A stretch of DNA of 64,000 nt from Malus domestica (taxonomy: Eukaryota > Streptophyta > Magnoliopsida > Rosales > Rosaceae). The position numbers and the translations under genes were made by a program. Positions 43,857 through 56,470 of the stretch are shown here, in pieces. A model generated the notes under the pieces. The model was not told the DNA's origin. It worked only from the letters and a program-made list of their open reading frames with translations, and did no database searches. Position 1 is the first letter of the stretch, and each line of letters begins with the position of its first letter. The stretch spans positions 29,885,501-29,949,500 of the forward strand of contig NC_091668.1 in assembly GCF_042453785.1 (NCBI RefSeq), in the 5' to 3' direction.

Positions 43857-46800
43857 AGCTAACATGAGCAGATTGAATTTGTCATGAGCCTTATTAAGGT
43901 GGACCAATATGTAATTCATTATAACAGCATCCCCAACCTACAAATCAAAACAGTCAGAAATAAGCAGCCTAACAACCCACTCCATTTGTAAAGTAGCCTT
44001 CTTTCCTTAACTCCATTGAAGGACCAAAACGAGTCAAAGTTTGTAGAACATGACTTACAACTGAAGGTCGTTCATTCTCCAATCCACCCATAAGAGGTCG
44101 GAAGTGTTCTCCTAATAACGATAAAAGGAATCAATACAAATGGTTATTATTTTAATCAGATTTGAAAGACAATGATAAGATAAGAGTAAGTACCAATGTG
44201 CTCTAGACATTCATGACGAGTGAAAAGTTTCAAGTCTCTCACTTCATCCAGGATAATTTGTGCCCTCTCACCCACTAGCTGAGTGCCAACAGCCCCTTTT
44301 CCTTTCTCATAGTTCTCGACATAGCAACATGTCAAACACTCATAAATTTCACGATCAGTAGTATCAATGAGAGCCTGTTAAGCATGTTGGCGAAGTTAAC
44401 ATAATCATATATATTACAACATGACAGCTACATCAACGAAGGGGAAAAGGTTCAAAAGAACATAAGGTCCACAAACAGAATAAAACAATGAGGAACAGAT
44501 CATGAGACCACAACACAGATTGGGCCCAAAAGTTTAGTCCTTCACATAACATGAGGACACGTTCATAAGGGATGGAATGTGAATATAACACTACTATGCA
44601 CCAATCAACTGTCAAGCAGAGTAAAACTATTCTACTGAAACATTTTACCATCAATATGATATCCTGTAATCTTTTCAAGTGCAATAAACAAATTCTTTTA
44701 TTTTCGTCCTGAAGAGTTTACTCAGATGGTGATTGGGGACGAGGAGGAATAACTTGACTTTCTTGTGAATCTTTATCAGCAAAAGTGGGTTGGTTATTCT
44801 ATTTGCATTCTCTGCTAGAAAGCATAAGTAAAATAAACTAATATATATACATATATGAACTCTAACATAAAAGTTAATAAAAATTATGAAGAGCATTAGT
44901 TTCTCAAGAAATTGCAAGTACTGAACTCCACCAACGATTTCACTTTAAACTTTTACCCTCCCTCAAAATAAAAATGTTGCGAGATGTGAGAAAGCATTTC
45001 ACAGACAGAAAATGGATCAAGTAATAAAAATATACCTGAGATAAAGTAAAAAATGATCATGAATTAAAAAGTTAGCCTCTATGATCATGATTTAAAAAAG
45101 AATACGTGAAGAGGATTCTTGCTTTTTTATAAAACAAAAAAGGTGTTCTTGTCCAACTAGCTAAGTCTGGATCAAATCTACGCCTACAAAATATAAATCT
45201 TGATTGCTGATCATTAAATTTTAATCAACCTCAAAAGATACAGAAACCAGATGTAACAAGAATCGACAGAAAGAGTGTGTGTGAGAGAGAGAGGATATAC
45301 ACATTATTTTCAAGCACTTTCATCAAAAGTGGAAATATACAGATATCTGTAACTAGTATTTTTCGAAGTACCTTTAAGACAACGCCTACAGGAAGCAAGT
45401 ACTCCCTCCCTTGTATCCTGCAAAAATATTTAATCCATATATAATACATATACATGCCCATTTTAGTTGCCTCTCCAAACAGTAAACCAAAATACTTTGG
45501 TAGTCAGTATTAAATCACTTACCAAAATCCCAGTCTTGCACTTCCATTACGAAGGTAATACAATTTGACAGTTACTGAAGACTGATCTTCTCTTTCACAT
45601 CTGAAATAACAGTAATAGGAAAATCAAAACAAGATAAAACAACATATCCTTTGCACAAAGAAGCTGCTACTGGATCTGGATAATTCCTAACAACTAAAGA
45701 TGGCAATGGTTCTGATTTTATAGTAAAAAAAGGTCGTACCCAGTGCACAAGGCTCCCGCTTTACGCAGGGTCTGGGAGAGGTGAATGTCGGCTAGCCTTA
45801 CCCCCATTTATGGAGAGGCTGCTCCCAAGTCTCGAACCCGAGACCTACCGCTCATGGGCGAAGGCACTTGCCATCGCACCAAGTGCTCAAGTTAACAAAA
45901 AAAATCCCTCATCAATCCACTCGCTATGCTCTAATTGATTAAGAAATTCTTTGGTGCCCTTCTCACATTACCAAGTGTTTTTTTTTCCTCAAAAGTATTG
46001 AGTTTAAAGTGGTTTTCTCTAAAGTCAAATGTTATAAAGGGCTTAAATGCGAATAGCTCCTGATTTTAAACCAAAATCTAACCGAAATTCAATAAGATTC
46101 TGAATGAATCAATCCATTGTAAAACAAACAGCATATGATTTTAACCCATAAAGATGTGCAGAAACAAATAATGTCCCACAAATAATCGAACACCCCCCCC
46201 CCCCCCCACCCAACACACTAAAAGATTCTTTTATTTCTCTCCACCTTCCAGTCACCATGCCACTTTTACTCCCTTAAAAAAATGTAGGCTTCTCACAAAG
46301 TAATGCATTACAAGTTTCTGGAATTACCAACTCAATCTGAACTCCCATTTCTAAAGAATACCCAACTTGACAATGGAGCATTTGAATTGGGGATCTCCTT
46401 TGCACATTACACACCAGTGAGGAGTAACGCTTCACTGTGGTTTCCTCCTTTGCACCATGAATTTGCCTTACCATGAGCAATAACCAAGCAAACACCGTAG
46501 CTTATGATGTATCTTTACCTTCCAAATTGCATGAAATGCCAATCAAAGCTGAAACTTTAACCTTTTCATCCCATTTTTATGAAGAGACTATCATCCATCG
46601 TAATTTAATTTTCATTGACATAGTTGTCGCAATGCCTTGGTAAGAGTTCTGTCCTTTTGTTTTATCCCGTTGGTTTCTGTTTTGTTGTTTCAATAGTTGG
46701 GTATAGGGCAGGGTACACCCTGTCCCCAGTGTTGTTCTCTTTTTAATATATGCATCTCACAAACTAGGACTGACACTATTATTACTAATACTATGTCATG

Positions 46801-48509
46801 AGTTATAAGAGAATAAATCAACCTTATTATAAAACACGCAAGCACACATGTGTAGAGAGAGAACCAAACCTTATTACAACTGCTTTGTCAGTATATCCTT
46901 CCTTTCGATCACGAAATGAATTTCGCACCATACTAGTTGGCTGGAACAACAGGAAAAACAAATTGAGAAAGTTAGCATCCTTCCTCCAAAACTATCTTTG
47001 AGGATTGAAATCCACCATAAATCCTACTGTTAAACTATAGAGAACAGTATCAAGTAGGCTACTGATTAGCTTCCTATTGTAGCAAACGCAAAGTCTTCTC
47101 CCTCCAACACCCACTCCCAATCTAACTTGAATTCAAGACCTCCCCCAATCTATTCATTCTGATTGGGATGCTGTTGCAAAGGAGTTCTGTAAAACAATCA
47201 CCCCCAAGAAAAAAGAAGGTTGGGGAAGAGATGCGCTTTGGCTACAAGGGTGATGGCCTGTCCAAAAATTTGCTGCATTGCATAAGATGAAAATGCTCAC
47301 TTACATAGTTCCGCTTTGGCAATATAACAAGCCGAACCACTCTCTCAAGCCCATTTAAAATGAAGTAACTACAACAAAACAAATGTAGAAAAAGAATTAA
47401 CAAAGCACACAATGTATAGTAAAGACAAATAAAAAACAGAAAGTAAAGATATCGCACATGATGACATGATAAAAAACAAAAGAGAAATCAAAATACTTAC
47501 CCACCCATTTCCGATGCCTCTTCTTTGTAAGAAACTAGCTTTTGGGGAGTAGCACCTCTTAAGTGGCAAAGCTTTGACTGCATTGTACAAACAATGATCA
47601 TTTGCCATCCATCAACAAGAAGACTAAAATGGAAGAGTCAACAAAAGTAAGCATGTTTTGATGAGTTCATACAAATAACAACCAGTTATTGACATCTCGC
47701 AAAAACGTTTCAGGTCAACACTTTATTTTCAGGCTCAAATCCAGCCCTATTCATGATCCCAGATTCCCAAAATCGCTTGAAGGAATATGACTACATTGCA
47801 CGATTTACAAATCACAAACAAATACAAGAGCTGATAAAGTTAAAGAACAAAAAGGAAAGAACACCGACCTGTAGCATGATGGGAAGCTGCCCAAAATTGA
47901 ACTTTTCTCTTATAACAGCTCCACTATCATTATACTTAAAGCAAACTTCTGCCATGAATTTCCCCGTGTAGGAAAGTTTAGCCTGTCTACACTGTTTAAA
48001 CAACAACAACAACAACCCATTAATGCCTATCATGTACACAATCATACCTGTATACAAATACACACATATTTGAGTGTTTGACACTTACTTCAAAAGGCAG
48101 CAGAGGAACTTGCATCATTTTCGACTCTTCCTTATAAGGTCGGTACAACGCAGGGTCACCCAACCAGAGTAAGATAAGTCAAGAACAAACATATCCATTT
48201 CAATACAATAATCAACTAATTTAATCCAAATGGTTAGAGAAAAAAAAGAGCTCAAACAAAACAAATTGCAGATAAAAATGCAAGGAAAATAAAAGAAAGG
48301 ATATTTGTAAGCGTATTGTTGGTGGAAGGGTCGACAATTTCGATGGGCTTGATCTTGCTGAGTAGAACCTCGAGACCCTTAGTGACAAGGTAATCGAATG
48401 ACTCTATGTGGTGGCGGAAGAGCTCACGCACCGCCGCGAAGTCCTCCGCTGCCGCCAATTGCTTCCCGAACATCTTCGTCGGCTTCTCTTCTCTCTCCGA
48501 CGATGTCAT
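35970..48509 (-). CDS. NRPA2: RNA polymerase I second-largest subunit
   Basis: Core catalytic subunit of nucleolar RNA polymerase I, which transcribes the 45S rRNA. Exons in transcript order: 48305-48509, 48089-48168, 47869-47991, 47501-47577, 47305-47368, 46870-46940, 45523-45600, 45372-45417, 44194-44374, 44059-44111, 43864-43937, 43582-43699, 42753-42837, 42493-42608, 42153-42280, 41977-42056, 40143-40384, 39877-40041, 39429-39593, 39231-39305, 38655-38758, 38482-38557, 37682-37804, 37196-37330, 36864-37076, 36498-36749, 35970-36380; total 3540 nt, 1179 aa, the family length. Motifs are [52 protein letters not shown], the hybrid-binding [12 protein letters not shown] near 902-913 and a zinc site with Cys1102, Cys1105, Cys1137 and Cys1140. 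[14 protein letters not shown] and [11 protein letters not shown] mark Pol I rather than Pol II or III. Intron 1 is AT-AC. A donor at 35994/35993 (CAG/GTAAGT) could splice the last exon to an unseen terminus; otherwise it ends SNAAKD. Confidence 0.96.
40901..41186. mobile_element. Foldback MITE in NRPA2 intron 16
   Basis: The element is almost entirely two inverted arms of over 100 bp: the left arm begins TCTTGGACCTTGTTTGTTAG and continues through TATTGAAGGCATTTTGAAGG; the right arm is its imperfect complement ending CAAACGAGGTCTTAGA. A target duplication was not settled. Confidence 0.75.
41262..41820. mobile_element. GC-rich-ended non-autonomous DNA element in NRPA2 intron 16
   Basis: Both ends carry repeated GCCTAGGC / GCCTCACGC / GAGGCGT motifs (left about 41262-41375, right about 41748-41820) in inverted orientation. 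The centre has a T-run (about 41382-41405) and TA/TG microsatellites (41570-41720). Ends of this kind mark a widespread plant DNA-transposon group, probably hAT-related; the family is uncertain. Confidence 0.5.
43783..43855. repeat. Compound (CA)n(TA)n(GA)n microsatellite in NRPA2 intron 11
   Basis: CA, then TA, then about 20 GA units run almost up to the donor of exon 43864-43937. On the transcript strand this is a CT-rich tract a few bases inside the intron's 5' end. Confidence 0.9.
45728..45888 (-). mobile_element. Au-type SINE in NRPA2 intron 6
   Basis: On the minus strand the element begins GAGCACTTGGTGCGATGGCA (A box) with B box GGTTCGAGACTTGGGAGC and ends in CTGGGTACGACC then TTTTTTT. 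The conserved blocks (GGTAAGGCTAGCCGACATTC, GACCCTGCGTAAAGCGGGAG, CCTTGTGCACTGGGTACGAC) are those of the Au SINE family, widespread in flowering plants. No target duplication was resolved. Confidence 0.85.
48169..48304 (-). other. AT-AC (U12-type) intron 1 of NRPA2
   Basis: On the gene strand the 136-nt intron starts ATATCCTTTC, the exact U12 AT-AC donor consensus, and ends TTCTTGACTTATCTTAC. TTCTTGAC fits the U12 branch-site consensus TTCCTTRAC, with the branch A about ten nt from the terminal AC. No GT donor or AG acceptor fits the reading frame. Joining here gives ..NNTLT-I-WLGDP.., matching the ELSIWLENP region I recall from Arabidopsis NRPA2. Confidence 0.92.
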
Positions 48510-48668
48510 CTTTCTGATGGTTCGTTCGCTGTTCAGTGAAGAGGAAAGGAAAGAAGGAAAGAAGGAAAGAAGAAGAAGAAAGAAGAAGGGGTTTTGTTTA
48601 ACAGAGGTTGCAGAGGCTTCATACATTCCAGGGTTTTTAGTTAGGGTTTTAGAGATTTTTGGGCAGCT

Positions 48669-48701
<33 letters not shown>

Positions 48702-48987
48702 CGGTCGTAAGGTTGGTTTGGGCTTTTTGTTGTTTGTGGTTTGGGCTAACCGCCCAAGTTTTCGTTGGACAGTGTAAAATTATTAACAGTATATAATTTT
48801 GCACAATTTTGTTTTTTGACAAACGATTTTATATATACTAAAAGAAAGAAGTACTGAGTTTAATCTCACAATGGACGTGATTATAACATATCTCTACTAT
48901 TATAAAATAAATATCTCTCTCCCAATCCGACGTTTCTCTCTCTCTCCCTTTCTCCTTCTTATTAAAAAAAATGGTTACACACACAAA

Positions 48988-49219
48988 GGGCTCAGTCGAA
49001 TGTGATTTTAAAATGATTGAAATTGTTTTTGATGAAATTGATTTTGGTTTTCAAAAGCACTTCAAATGTTTTTTTGGAAAAAATACTAGATATGTGTTTC
49101 TTGCAAGAAGCGCTTCAAATTCTTATCTAGAATTCACTTGGATTTTAATAAGGATTGGTTTCAAAACATTTTCACTAAAAGCGCTTGTAGTCATTTTAAA
49201 AGTACTTCCAAACGAGTCC
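48988..49219. mobile_element. MITE, second full-length member of the 233-bp family
   Basis: Ends GGGCTCAGTCGAATGTGATT and AAAGTACTTCCAAACGAGTCC, with the internal blocks AAAATGATTGAAATTG.., CACTTCAAATG, AAGCGCTTCAAAT and AAAAGCGCTTGTAGTCATTTT. It matches the 17973-18205 element in length and block order but is more diverged. Confidence 0.65.
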
Positions 49220-49649
49220 AATGTGTGTGGACATATGCTAGTTTTGATTTTACTACGGCACTCCTTTTGTTTTAAAAGTTTTTTTTATTCCATTTCTTAC
49301 GGCCAAAAGTTTTTTTTTTATATACAAAAATATATTTACACAAGAGGGTGAGAGAATAAATATCGAACGAGATTCAAATTTAAGATGTTTATTTACAAGT
49401 GAAAAAAATAACACTGAATTATAATATTAAGTGGTCAGATCCACTCTTAAAATAATTTGAAAGCAATGAAGGATTTCTCTATTTTAGTTAATTTTCATTA
49501 TCAAACATCAATTTTCTCTCTTTATGATATATTTCGATTATGAATGAGTGATTTGTAGGTTAGGGTGCTTTTCTTCAATCCACTATGTCTTAAATTTCCA
49601 AACTCTCTTACATTAGAATATCGTTTATATGTATCCATTATTATTTTGT

Positions 49650-49805
49650 TTGAACAAATGATATTATGATGCATCAAGGGAAATGAGTGGGCTTAACCTC
49701 ACAATGGACTAATAATAATGTGGTTCGAATTTGCCTTTGATGAAAAACGAACCTAAAATTTCTCAGTTATAAGTGAAAAGGAATACACCGCTAAGTGGCT
49801 CGTAA
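49650..49805 (-). mobile_element. Degraded tRNA-derived SINE
   Basis: It is the reverse-orientation relative of the SINE at 25240-25403: ACAAATGATATTATGATGCA, CTTAACCTCACAATGGACTA, ATAATGTGGTTCGAATTTGC, then a degraded B box (complement GGTTCGTTTTT) and CGCTAAGTGGC. Confidence 0.65.
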
Positions 49806-50267
49806 GAATTATTTTTTAAACTAGGTGGAGCAGTTTTTCAATTTTTAATTTGACTCTCTATTTTCAGTTTGAATAGGTGAGACCGTTTTGTAGGGGAAAG
49901 AGGCAGCCAAAGGAGCTCTGCCTTCCGCTTCCATTTATTTCCCGCCAATATCGCTTCATTCAACCTCCTCTCTCTCTTTCTCTCTCTCTCTCCCCCTCCC
50001 CCTCTCTCTCTCCTCTCTCGTCCTGGTGGTGGTGATGGTGCTGTTAGGCCAGCTCGCTTCTGTTTCTCCCCGAAAAAGAAAGCAGAAAGAAATAATTCCG
50101 TTCCTCATCAGGTGAGATTAAACTGTAAATGTTTATGAATTATCTGATGAACTTGTCATCTTTTAGTGGCTTATGTTTCTCTGAATGTTCAAATGGTGAT
50201 TTTTTTTTTTACAAGGTTCAAATGGTGATATATATATATATATATATGTTCTTTTCTCTTTGGTGAT

Positions 50268-50325
<58 letters not shown>

Positions 50326-50560
50326 GTATGTATGAATTTGTCATCTTTTAATGTTTGACATGCTTCACATTGGATATTTATAAATTTGATTAGTAAAGGA
50401 AACTTTAATACACAAAATATAGAATTAAAAATTTCAAAAATTTGTCAAGAAGAACAAAAGAAAAAGAAAACAATTTCAAAACTTTATTTCTTAATAATCG
50501 AATCGTGCAAATAACTGGGCAGCAATCATGCCATTGAAACTGTAAACTTGAACCTAATTC

Positions 50561-50725
50561 TACAACAACAACAACAACCAAGCGTTATCCCAATATCTTT
50601 TGAGTCTTTTTCCAAGTCTTCCTAGTTCTTCCTCTACCCTTTATCCCGGAGTCGCCGTCTCATAGTCGCATTTTTTAACCGAAGCATCAGTAGGTCTTTG
50701 AGTCACGTGTCCAAACCTAGAATAA
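50561..50725 (-). mobile_element. RTE-type LINE tail
   Basis: It begins with CAACAACAACAACCAAGCG then TTATCCC and continues CCAAGTCTTCCTAGTTCTTC, TCATAGTCGCATTTTTTAACC and CATCAGTAGGTC, the diverged minus-strand 3' region of plant RTE elements. It is the same family as 24141-24289 and 56928-57035. The inner end is approximate. Confidence 0.65.
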
Positions 50726-51695
50726 CATAAATTTTGCTTATGATGGCTTCCCGTTTAAAGAACGATATAGTAGGACTTTTCGGATGCAGCTATGTGTTTT
50801 AGGCCTCAGTTTAGACCAAACACTCTCAATGATTTAATACCAAAATTATCCGAACCTGACTTGACAAATTGTACATTTAGTATGCCTCTTGTGTTGACAT
50901 TGAAAGTCTTTCGTTTTAGTACAATTTATCTTGCTAACTTCTTCCTAGTTTATGTTATTTAGTCACAAACTTGCTCCCTGAAGTATTGAGTATGCTAGCT
51001 AACTAAATGAGAACTTTGAATTGTTTTCAAAGAAACACGAAAACCGTGGTTCTTATTTTTGGCGCAATCAGAAAGCAAAAGTATATTTCTTGCATCTACA
51101 ATATTGATAGTTCAGTTTGTCTAATAATTTACTGGAAAGCTTGATTTTTGAATATTGAGATGGTTCACTTGCTTCTGGTCTTTGATCGAGATCGTTAAGG
51201 TAACATCTATGTGCTTGTCTGTAATGCATTTTACTCTTTTGTAGTTTTCAAACTGTTCGTATGTGTATGAAATATGCGTCTGTGCTGAGGAAATGTTTTG
51301 TCTGATCTAACGGAGTTCTCATTTCCGATATTATCAGGGGACATTCTTGAATCATGCTCCAAAATTGCCTAATTGCTTGATTGTCAAACAGATATGCGGA
51401 CGAGGAAATCATGCTTTAAATTTCCTAGATGCTTGATTATGCTGAAGATTTGTGCTTGTGTATGAGTTTACTGCAGTTCTTGCGCTTTCATTCCAGATGT
51501 GTCGTACTTAAGTCACTAACCGATTCTTTTAGACTCCCGGGAGGAGGAGTTCTCTATTATAAGTTGTTATTCTTACTATTATCTCAGATTTTGATAGATG
51601 ATATAATGGGATACAGTTAGCAATTGTGAGATAACTTTATAGTTGCTAGATAGGAAGCTACAAAATCATTTCCTTTCTCACGTTCACCTGTCAAA

Positions 51696-54600
51696 ATGGG
51701 TAGCGACGGCAGTGAGGATGGGAGTCCTAAAGAACATATTATCTTGCATGGTGAACTGGATTTGTGGATTATAGAAGCTAAAGCTCTTCCAAATATGGAT
51801 TTACCTTCAGAAAGAATGAGACGGTGTTTCACCATGTTTGGGACTTGCTCTACTCCCTTCGGTAATAGGCCAACTAAAACTGCTTCGGGAAAGCAGGCAA
51901 TGATTACAAGTGATCCTTATGTGTCTGTTTGCCTAGCCGGAGCAACTGTTGCTCAAACCAGAATAATTTCAAACTGCGAGAATCCTTCGTGGGAAGAACA
52001 TTTTTGCGTACCTGTTGCTCACCCTGTTGTGAAGGTGGAGTTTCATGTCAAAGATAATGATGTTCTTGGAGCAGAACTTATTGGAGTAGTGGAGATATCT
52101 GTTGATAAAATCATTTCGGGAAAGCCAATTAATGACTGGTTTCCGATTATTGGCAATCATGGGAACTGTTTAAAACCTTTTCCTGAACTGCATGTTTCTA
52201 TTCAGTTTAAGCCAGTTGAAGGTAACCCTTTGTATAAGAATGGTGTTGGCGCTGGGCCCGACTATAAGGGAGTTCCTAATACATATTTTCCCCTTCGCAA
52301 AGGAGGGAGTGTCACTTTATATCAAGATGCTCATGTACCTAACAATATGCTGCCTGAAATTGTACTGGAAGGAGGGAAAATTTTTCAGCAAGGGAAGTGC
52401 TGGGAAGACATATGTCATGCCATCTTGGAAGCTCAGCACCTTATATATATTATAGGCTGGTCAGTGTACCACCGTGTTAAGCTTGTAAGGGAGCCAACAA
52501 GGCCACTACCTTCTGGAGGAGAGCTGGCACTTGGGGAGTTGTTGAAGTACAAGTCACAAGAAGGGATTCGTGTTGTTATGCTGATCTGGGATGATAAAAC
52601 TTCACATGACAAATTATTTTTGAAAACGGTAATTCCATGAGATCTGAAAGTTACAAATATTACATGTTATTACTATTAGAATGCATTTTATTGATGATCG
52701 TTTCAATGCAGGAAGGTGTCATGCAGACCCATGACGAGGAAACCAAAAGGTTTTTCAAACATTCCAGTGTTCATTGTGTTCTTTCTCCTCGTTATGCGAG
52801 CAATAAGCTTAGTATTTTCAAGCAACAGGTATGGAACATCTGCATTTTAGAGCTAAACCCATGTTGTTTACTGGAATGATACATATCCTATAGCGTCGTG
52901 TAATTTCAGTTGCTCATTTAAATGGATTCCTCTAGTCCAGGTTGTGGGAACCCTTTTTACGCATCATCAGAAATGTGTGCTTCTTGACACAGCTTCTGGG
53001 AATAATCGGAAAATAACTGCTTTCATTGGTGGCCTGGATATGTGTGACGGAAGATATGACACTCCGGAGCACAGGCTCTTTAAAGATGTCAACTCAGTCT
53101 TTCAAAATGATATTCATAATCCTACATTCCCTGTAAGTAGCGATATCACCTCTATACAACTATCTACATTCTTGAGATCAATGTATGATATGATATGTAC
53201 TGAAGCAGTTTTCTTTATTCTTTTCTCTCCTTTTCAACTTTGTTACGACACGGAGAAATCTGTGCATTTTTTGCTCAGTAGTGAGCAATACGTGCATTTT
53301 GCCCAACATTGGCCTGCCCCGTTTAAGCTTGAGTTTTGCTATCAGATTATTCTTTATAGTATACTTTTCGCTTCTTTTTTTTTTGTTTTGTTTATATTTA
53401 TGAAGTTACAACCAAGGTTTAATGTATTAATATATTAATCATATCTTTTTGCTACCAGTGATGTTTGGTTCAATCTGCATCTCTTTACTTTTCGACGTCT
53501 TAAGTGGTCTCCTTTTGTTGAAAGTTCAAACAATAAATAAGTATAAATATACGGTTTTGACAGTTCTATTTGTTGTAACAAGTACAGCCTAACGATCATG
53601 GCCCGAGGGAACCATGGCATGATTTACACTGTAAAATTGAGGGTCCTGCTGCATATGATATATTGACAAATTTTGAACAAAGATGGAGAAAGGCAAAAAA
53701 GCGCGACTTCAAGATAAAAAAGGTTACTAATAGGCATGATGATGCCTTGATAAGGCTTGACCGCGTTTCATGGATAGTCTCTCCAACTTCTAATCGTGAT
53801 GGTGAACAAAATGTACGTGTTAGCAGTGAAGAAGATCGTGAGAACTGGCATGTTCAGGTAGGGAAGGAAAAGTTTCAATGATAACAGCTTAATACTGCAA
53901 CTCATTTCAAGGAAACTTTTACACAGATGGTGGTCAGTTTTGACTCTTCTTTGATAGGTATTCAGGTCCATTGACTCAGGATCTGTAAAGGGATTTCCGA
54001 AGGGCGTCCAGGATGCTGAAGCGCAGGTTAGAACTAGGTTTATGTAATTCGTTTATAATCCTCACAGTTTTTTCTCACTTATTTACTTTACCGAAAATTA
54101 GTGTGTTAACCATCTAGTTAATTAGTAGCTTCTAACAGGTTTTTGTTCATTGATCATAAACTGAGAGGTCAAACCCACAAATAAAACCCTTTAATCTGAC
54201 TTTCACTTCTTGCAGAATCTTATTTGTGGAAAGAATTTGAAAATAGATAAGAGCATCCATGTTGCATATATTAAAGCTATACGATCAGCTCAACGCTTTA
54301 TATACATAGAGAATCAGTACTTCGTTGGATCTTCATTCTACTGGCCGTCGTACAAAAATGCAGGTAAGTTACAGCTTAGTTTCTGGTGTTGCCAGGGTTA
54401 CACTTTCGTCAGCTAACATGTTAACAAATACCCTTTGGCTCTCAATTTTGCTCTTTTTCATACTTGCAATATCACCACCACAGGTGCAGATAACTTGATC
54501 CCGATGGAACTGGCCCTAAAAGTTGCCAGCAAAATCAAAGCAAATGAGCGTTTCTCAGTGTATATAGTAGTACCTATGTGGCCAGAGGGTGTCCCAACTG

Positions 54601-56470
54601 CCTCTGCTACTCAGGAAATTTTATACTGGCAGGTTAGATCATTCTGTCTTCTGTTACGCTACAAGGAACTCTTTAGTCTCTTGACCTTTTTAAAAATGTG
54701 TAAAAAGGGAATTTCTCAACCATACTTTCTTGTGTGTGGATAAATTGGGATGTAATGAATGCTAGAACTCGGTTGTTATTTCGCCTTTCCTTTGTGAGTG
54801 ATCTTTGTCTGATCAGTTTATGTATGACTCCTGAGTCCTGCCTATAGAAATTTCCAAGCCAAGAACTAAAGTCATAATTTTTCTGTGTTACAACTTTTGT
54901 GAAATTTTGCACTTTTGTAACGTAAGATTTACTGCGAAGAAGAAACTTTGTCTGCATTGACTGATATAGTAACTTTTGTTAGCTTGATAGACGTTGCTAG
55001 CATTTTCCGTAACAGCTTAAGATTTTGAGCTCTAGTGGTTGTCTAACTTGGTACCACAGCTTTGGTTGCAATGAGTTCGAAACCTCCAATGCCCACTGGT
55101 GGGACTGCACCTATATATATATCTTTATCTGCATTCATTTGGCCAAATCTCTAGGTGAGGGAAATTTGGCCATTTCCTAACAACGTAAGCTTTTAGGGTT
55201 TCACTGTTGTCTACAATTATAACCTTCCCAGTTCCCCGAAACAAGCATGAAAGTTTGATACTACTCAGGCTTGGACTTTTTGAATTCTTGCAAAGAATGA
55301 ATTTAGAACTTTCAAAACTGCAGTTAAAAAGTTGATAAACATTATTGTAGGCTTCCCAGCTTGTCGAGTTCTTGAGTTAATAGAGCCAACCAAAGCTTGC
55401 TTACTTAGTGCATAAAGATTACAGCTCCGGAAGTTACACCGGAGGGAGAACCGCGATTTCTTATTTCCATTTTCTTGAGCTTAATTTGAAGTTTGCTGGT
55501 CACCACAGGCACAGACAATGGGTATGATGTACCAGGTTGTTACAAGTGCCCTTCAAGATGCAGGCCTTTTCGATCAGTATCATCCACAGGATTATTTGAA
55601 CTTTTACTGCCTCGGTAACCGTGAAGCTCCATCTTCATCCCAACCTCATCAGCCAACCGATAATCGTGGACTGGTATACTTGTGTTTTCATTCTGGTAAA
55701 CTAGCTAGTAGTCAATTTACTATTGCACAATACGAAATACGTTTGACAGGCTCTGATGGATCTCACATCCAACAATTTGCTATGTCTTTAACTTTTTTCT
55801 CTCTTGTTAACAGTTGTTAGCGCAAAAGTTCCGGCGGTTTATGATTTATGTTCATGCCAAAGGGATGATAGTTGATGATGAGTATGTAATCTTGGGATCT
55901 GCAAACATTAACCAAAGATCAATGGACGGTTCAAGGGACACAGAAATTGCTATGGGTGCTTACCAACCACACCATACATGGGCTGCAGAAAAGAATCTTC
56001 ATCCACACGGCCAGGTCCGAAACCCTTCCATTACATCAAATTCTTTCCTACTTGCTGCAATCTAAAAGGACGAACACAATGTTACAAAACACCGTATATG
56101 TAATCGGAAAAGCAACATATTCTCCAAATCTTTTTGGTGTCTGCTAATGTTACTCGATGTCTTTGGATGGATGTAGGTATATGGTTATCGGATGTCACTG
56201 TGGGCTGAGCACCTGGGTGGAGTTGAGGATACCTATCAAGACCCCGAGAGCCTTGAATGCGTGAAGCGTGTTAACGACATCGCGAAGCTTAACTGGAAAG
56301 CATTTGTGTCTGAAGAGCATAGGGAGATGAAGGGACACTTGATGACATACCCAGTTCAGATTGGGAGAGATGGACGAGTGAGTTCGTTGCCTGGATACGA
56401 ATCGTTTCCTGATGTTGGTGGTAAAATATTGGGAGCACCCACCAGTCTTCCGGATGCCCTAACAACATAA
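51696..56470 (+). CDS. PLDdelta: Phospholipase D, delta type
   Basis: Hydrolyses membrane phospholipids to phosphatidic acid; delta-type PLDs are plasma-membrane and microtubule associated and act in oxidative, drought and freezing responses. Exons: 51696-52628, 52712-52828, 52941-53132, 53588-53857, 53958-54026, 54216-54363, 54484-54632, 55509-55673, 55814-56014, 56177-56470; the sum is 2538 nt, 845 aa, close to Arabidopsis PLD delta (868). The order is an N-terminal C2 domain (about 15-170: [38 protein letters not shown]), the first HKD motif H359-K361-D366 (HQKCVLLD), [10 protein letters not shown], and the second HKD H695-K697-D702 (HAKGMIVD), followed by [21 protein letters not shown] and the C-terminal [11 protein letters not shown]. 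Both catalytic motifs are intact. All introns are GT-AG. Delta is chosen over alpha and beta by [11 protein letters not shown] and the tail. Confidence 0.95.

Larger units (their letters stand above)
48510..51695. other. Divergent spacer NRPA2 / PLD delta, repeat-rich, with PLD 5' UTR
   Basis: No gene is seen. Contents in order: a T-run of about 31 bases at 48670-48701; a MITE at 48988-49219; a SINE relic at 49650-49805; CT-rich sequence at 49965-50025 and a likely noncoding first exon ending at a CAG/GTGAGA donor at about 50111; (TA)n and (GTAT)n microsatellites at 50228-50333; an RTE tail at 50561-50725. The head-to-head arrangement gives both genes promoters in this 3.2 kb. Confidence 0.55.

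Noticed and set aside
52944-53438. Extended ORF running past the end of PLD exon 3
   Set aside because: Read-through into the intron; a GTAAGT donor at 53133 and the family sequence place the exon end at 53132.
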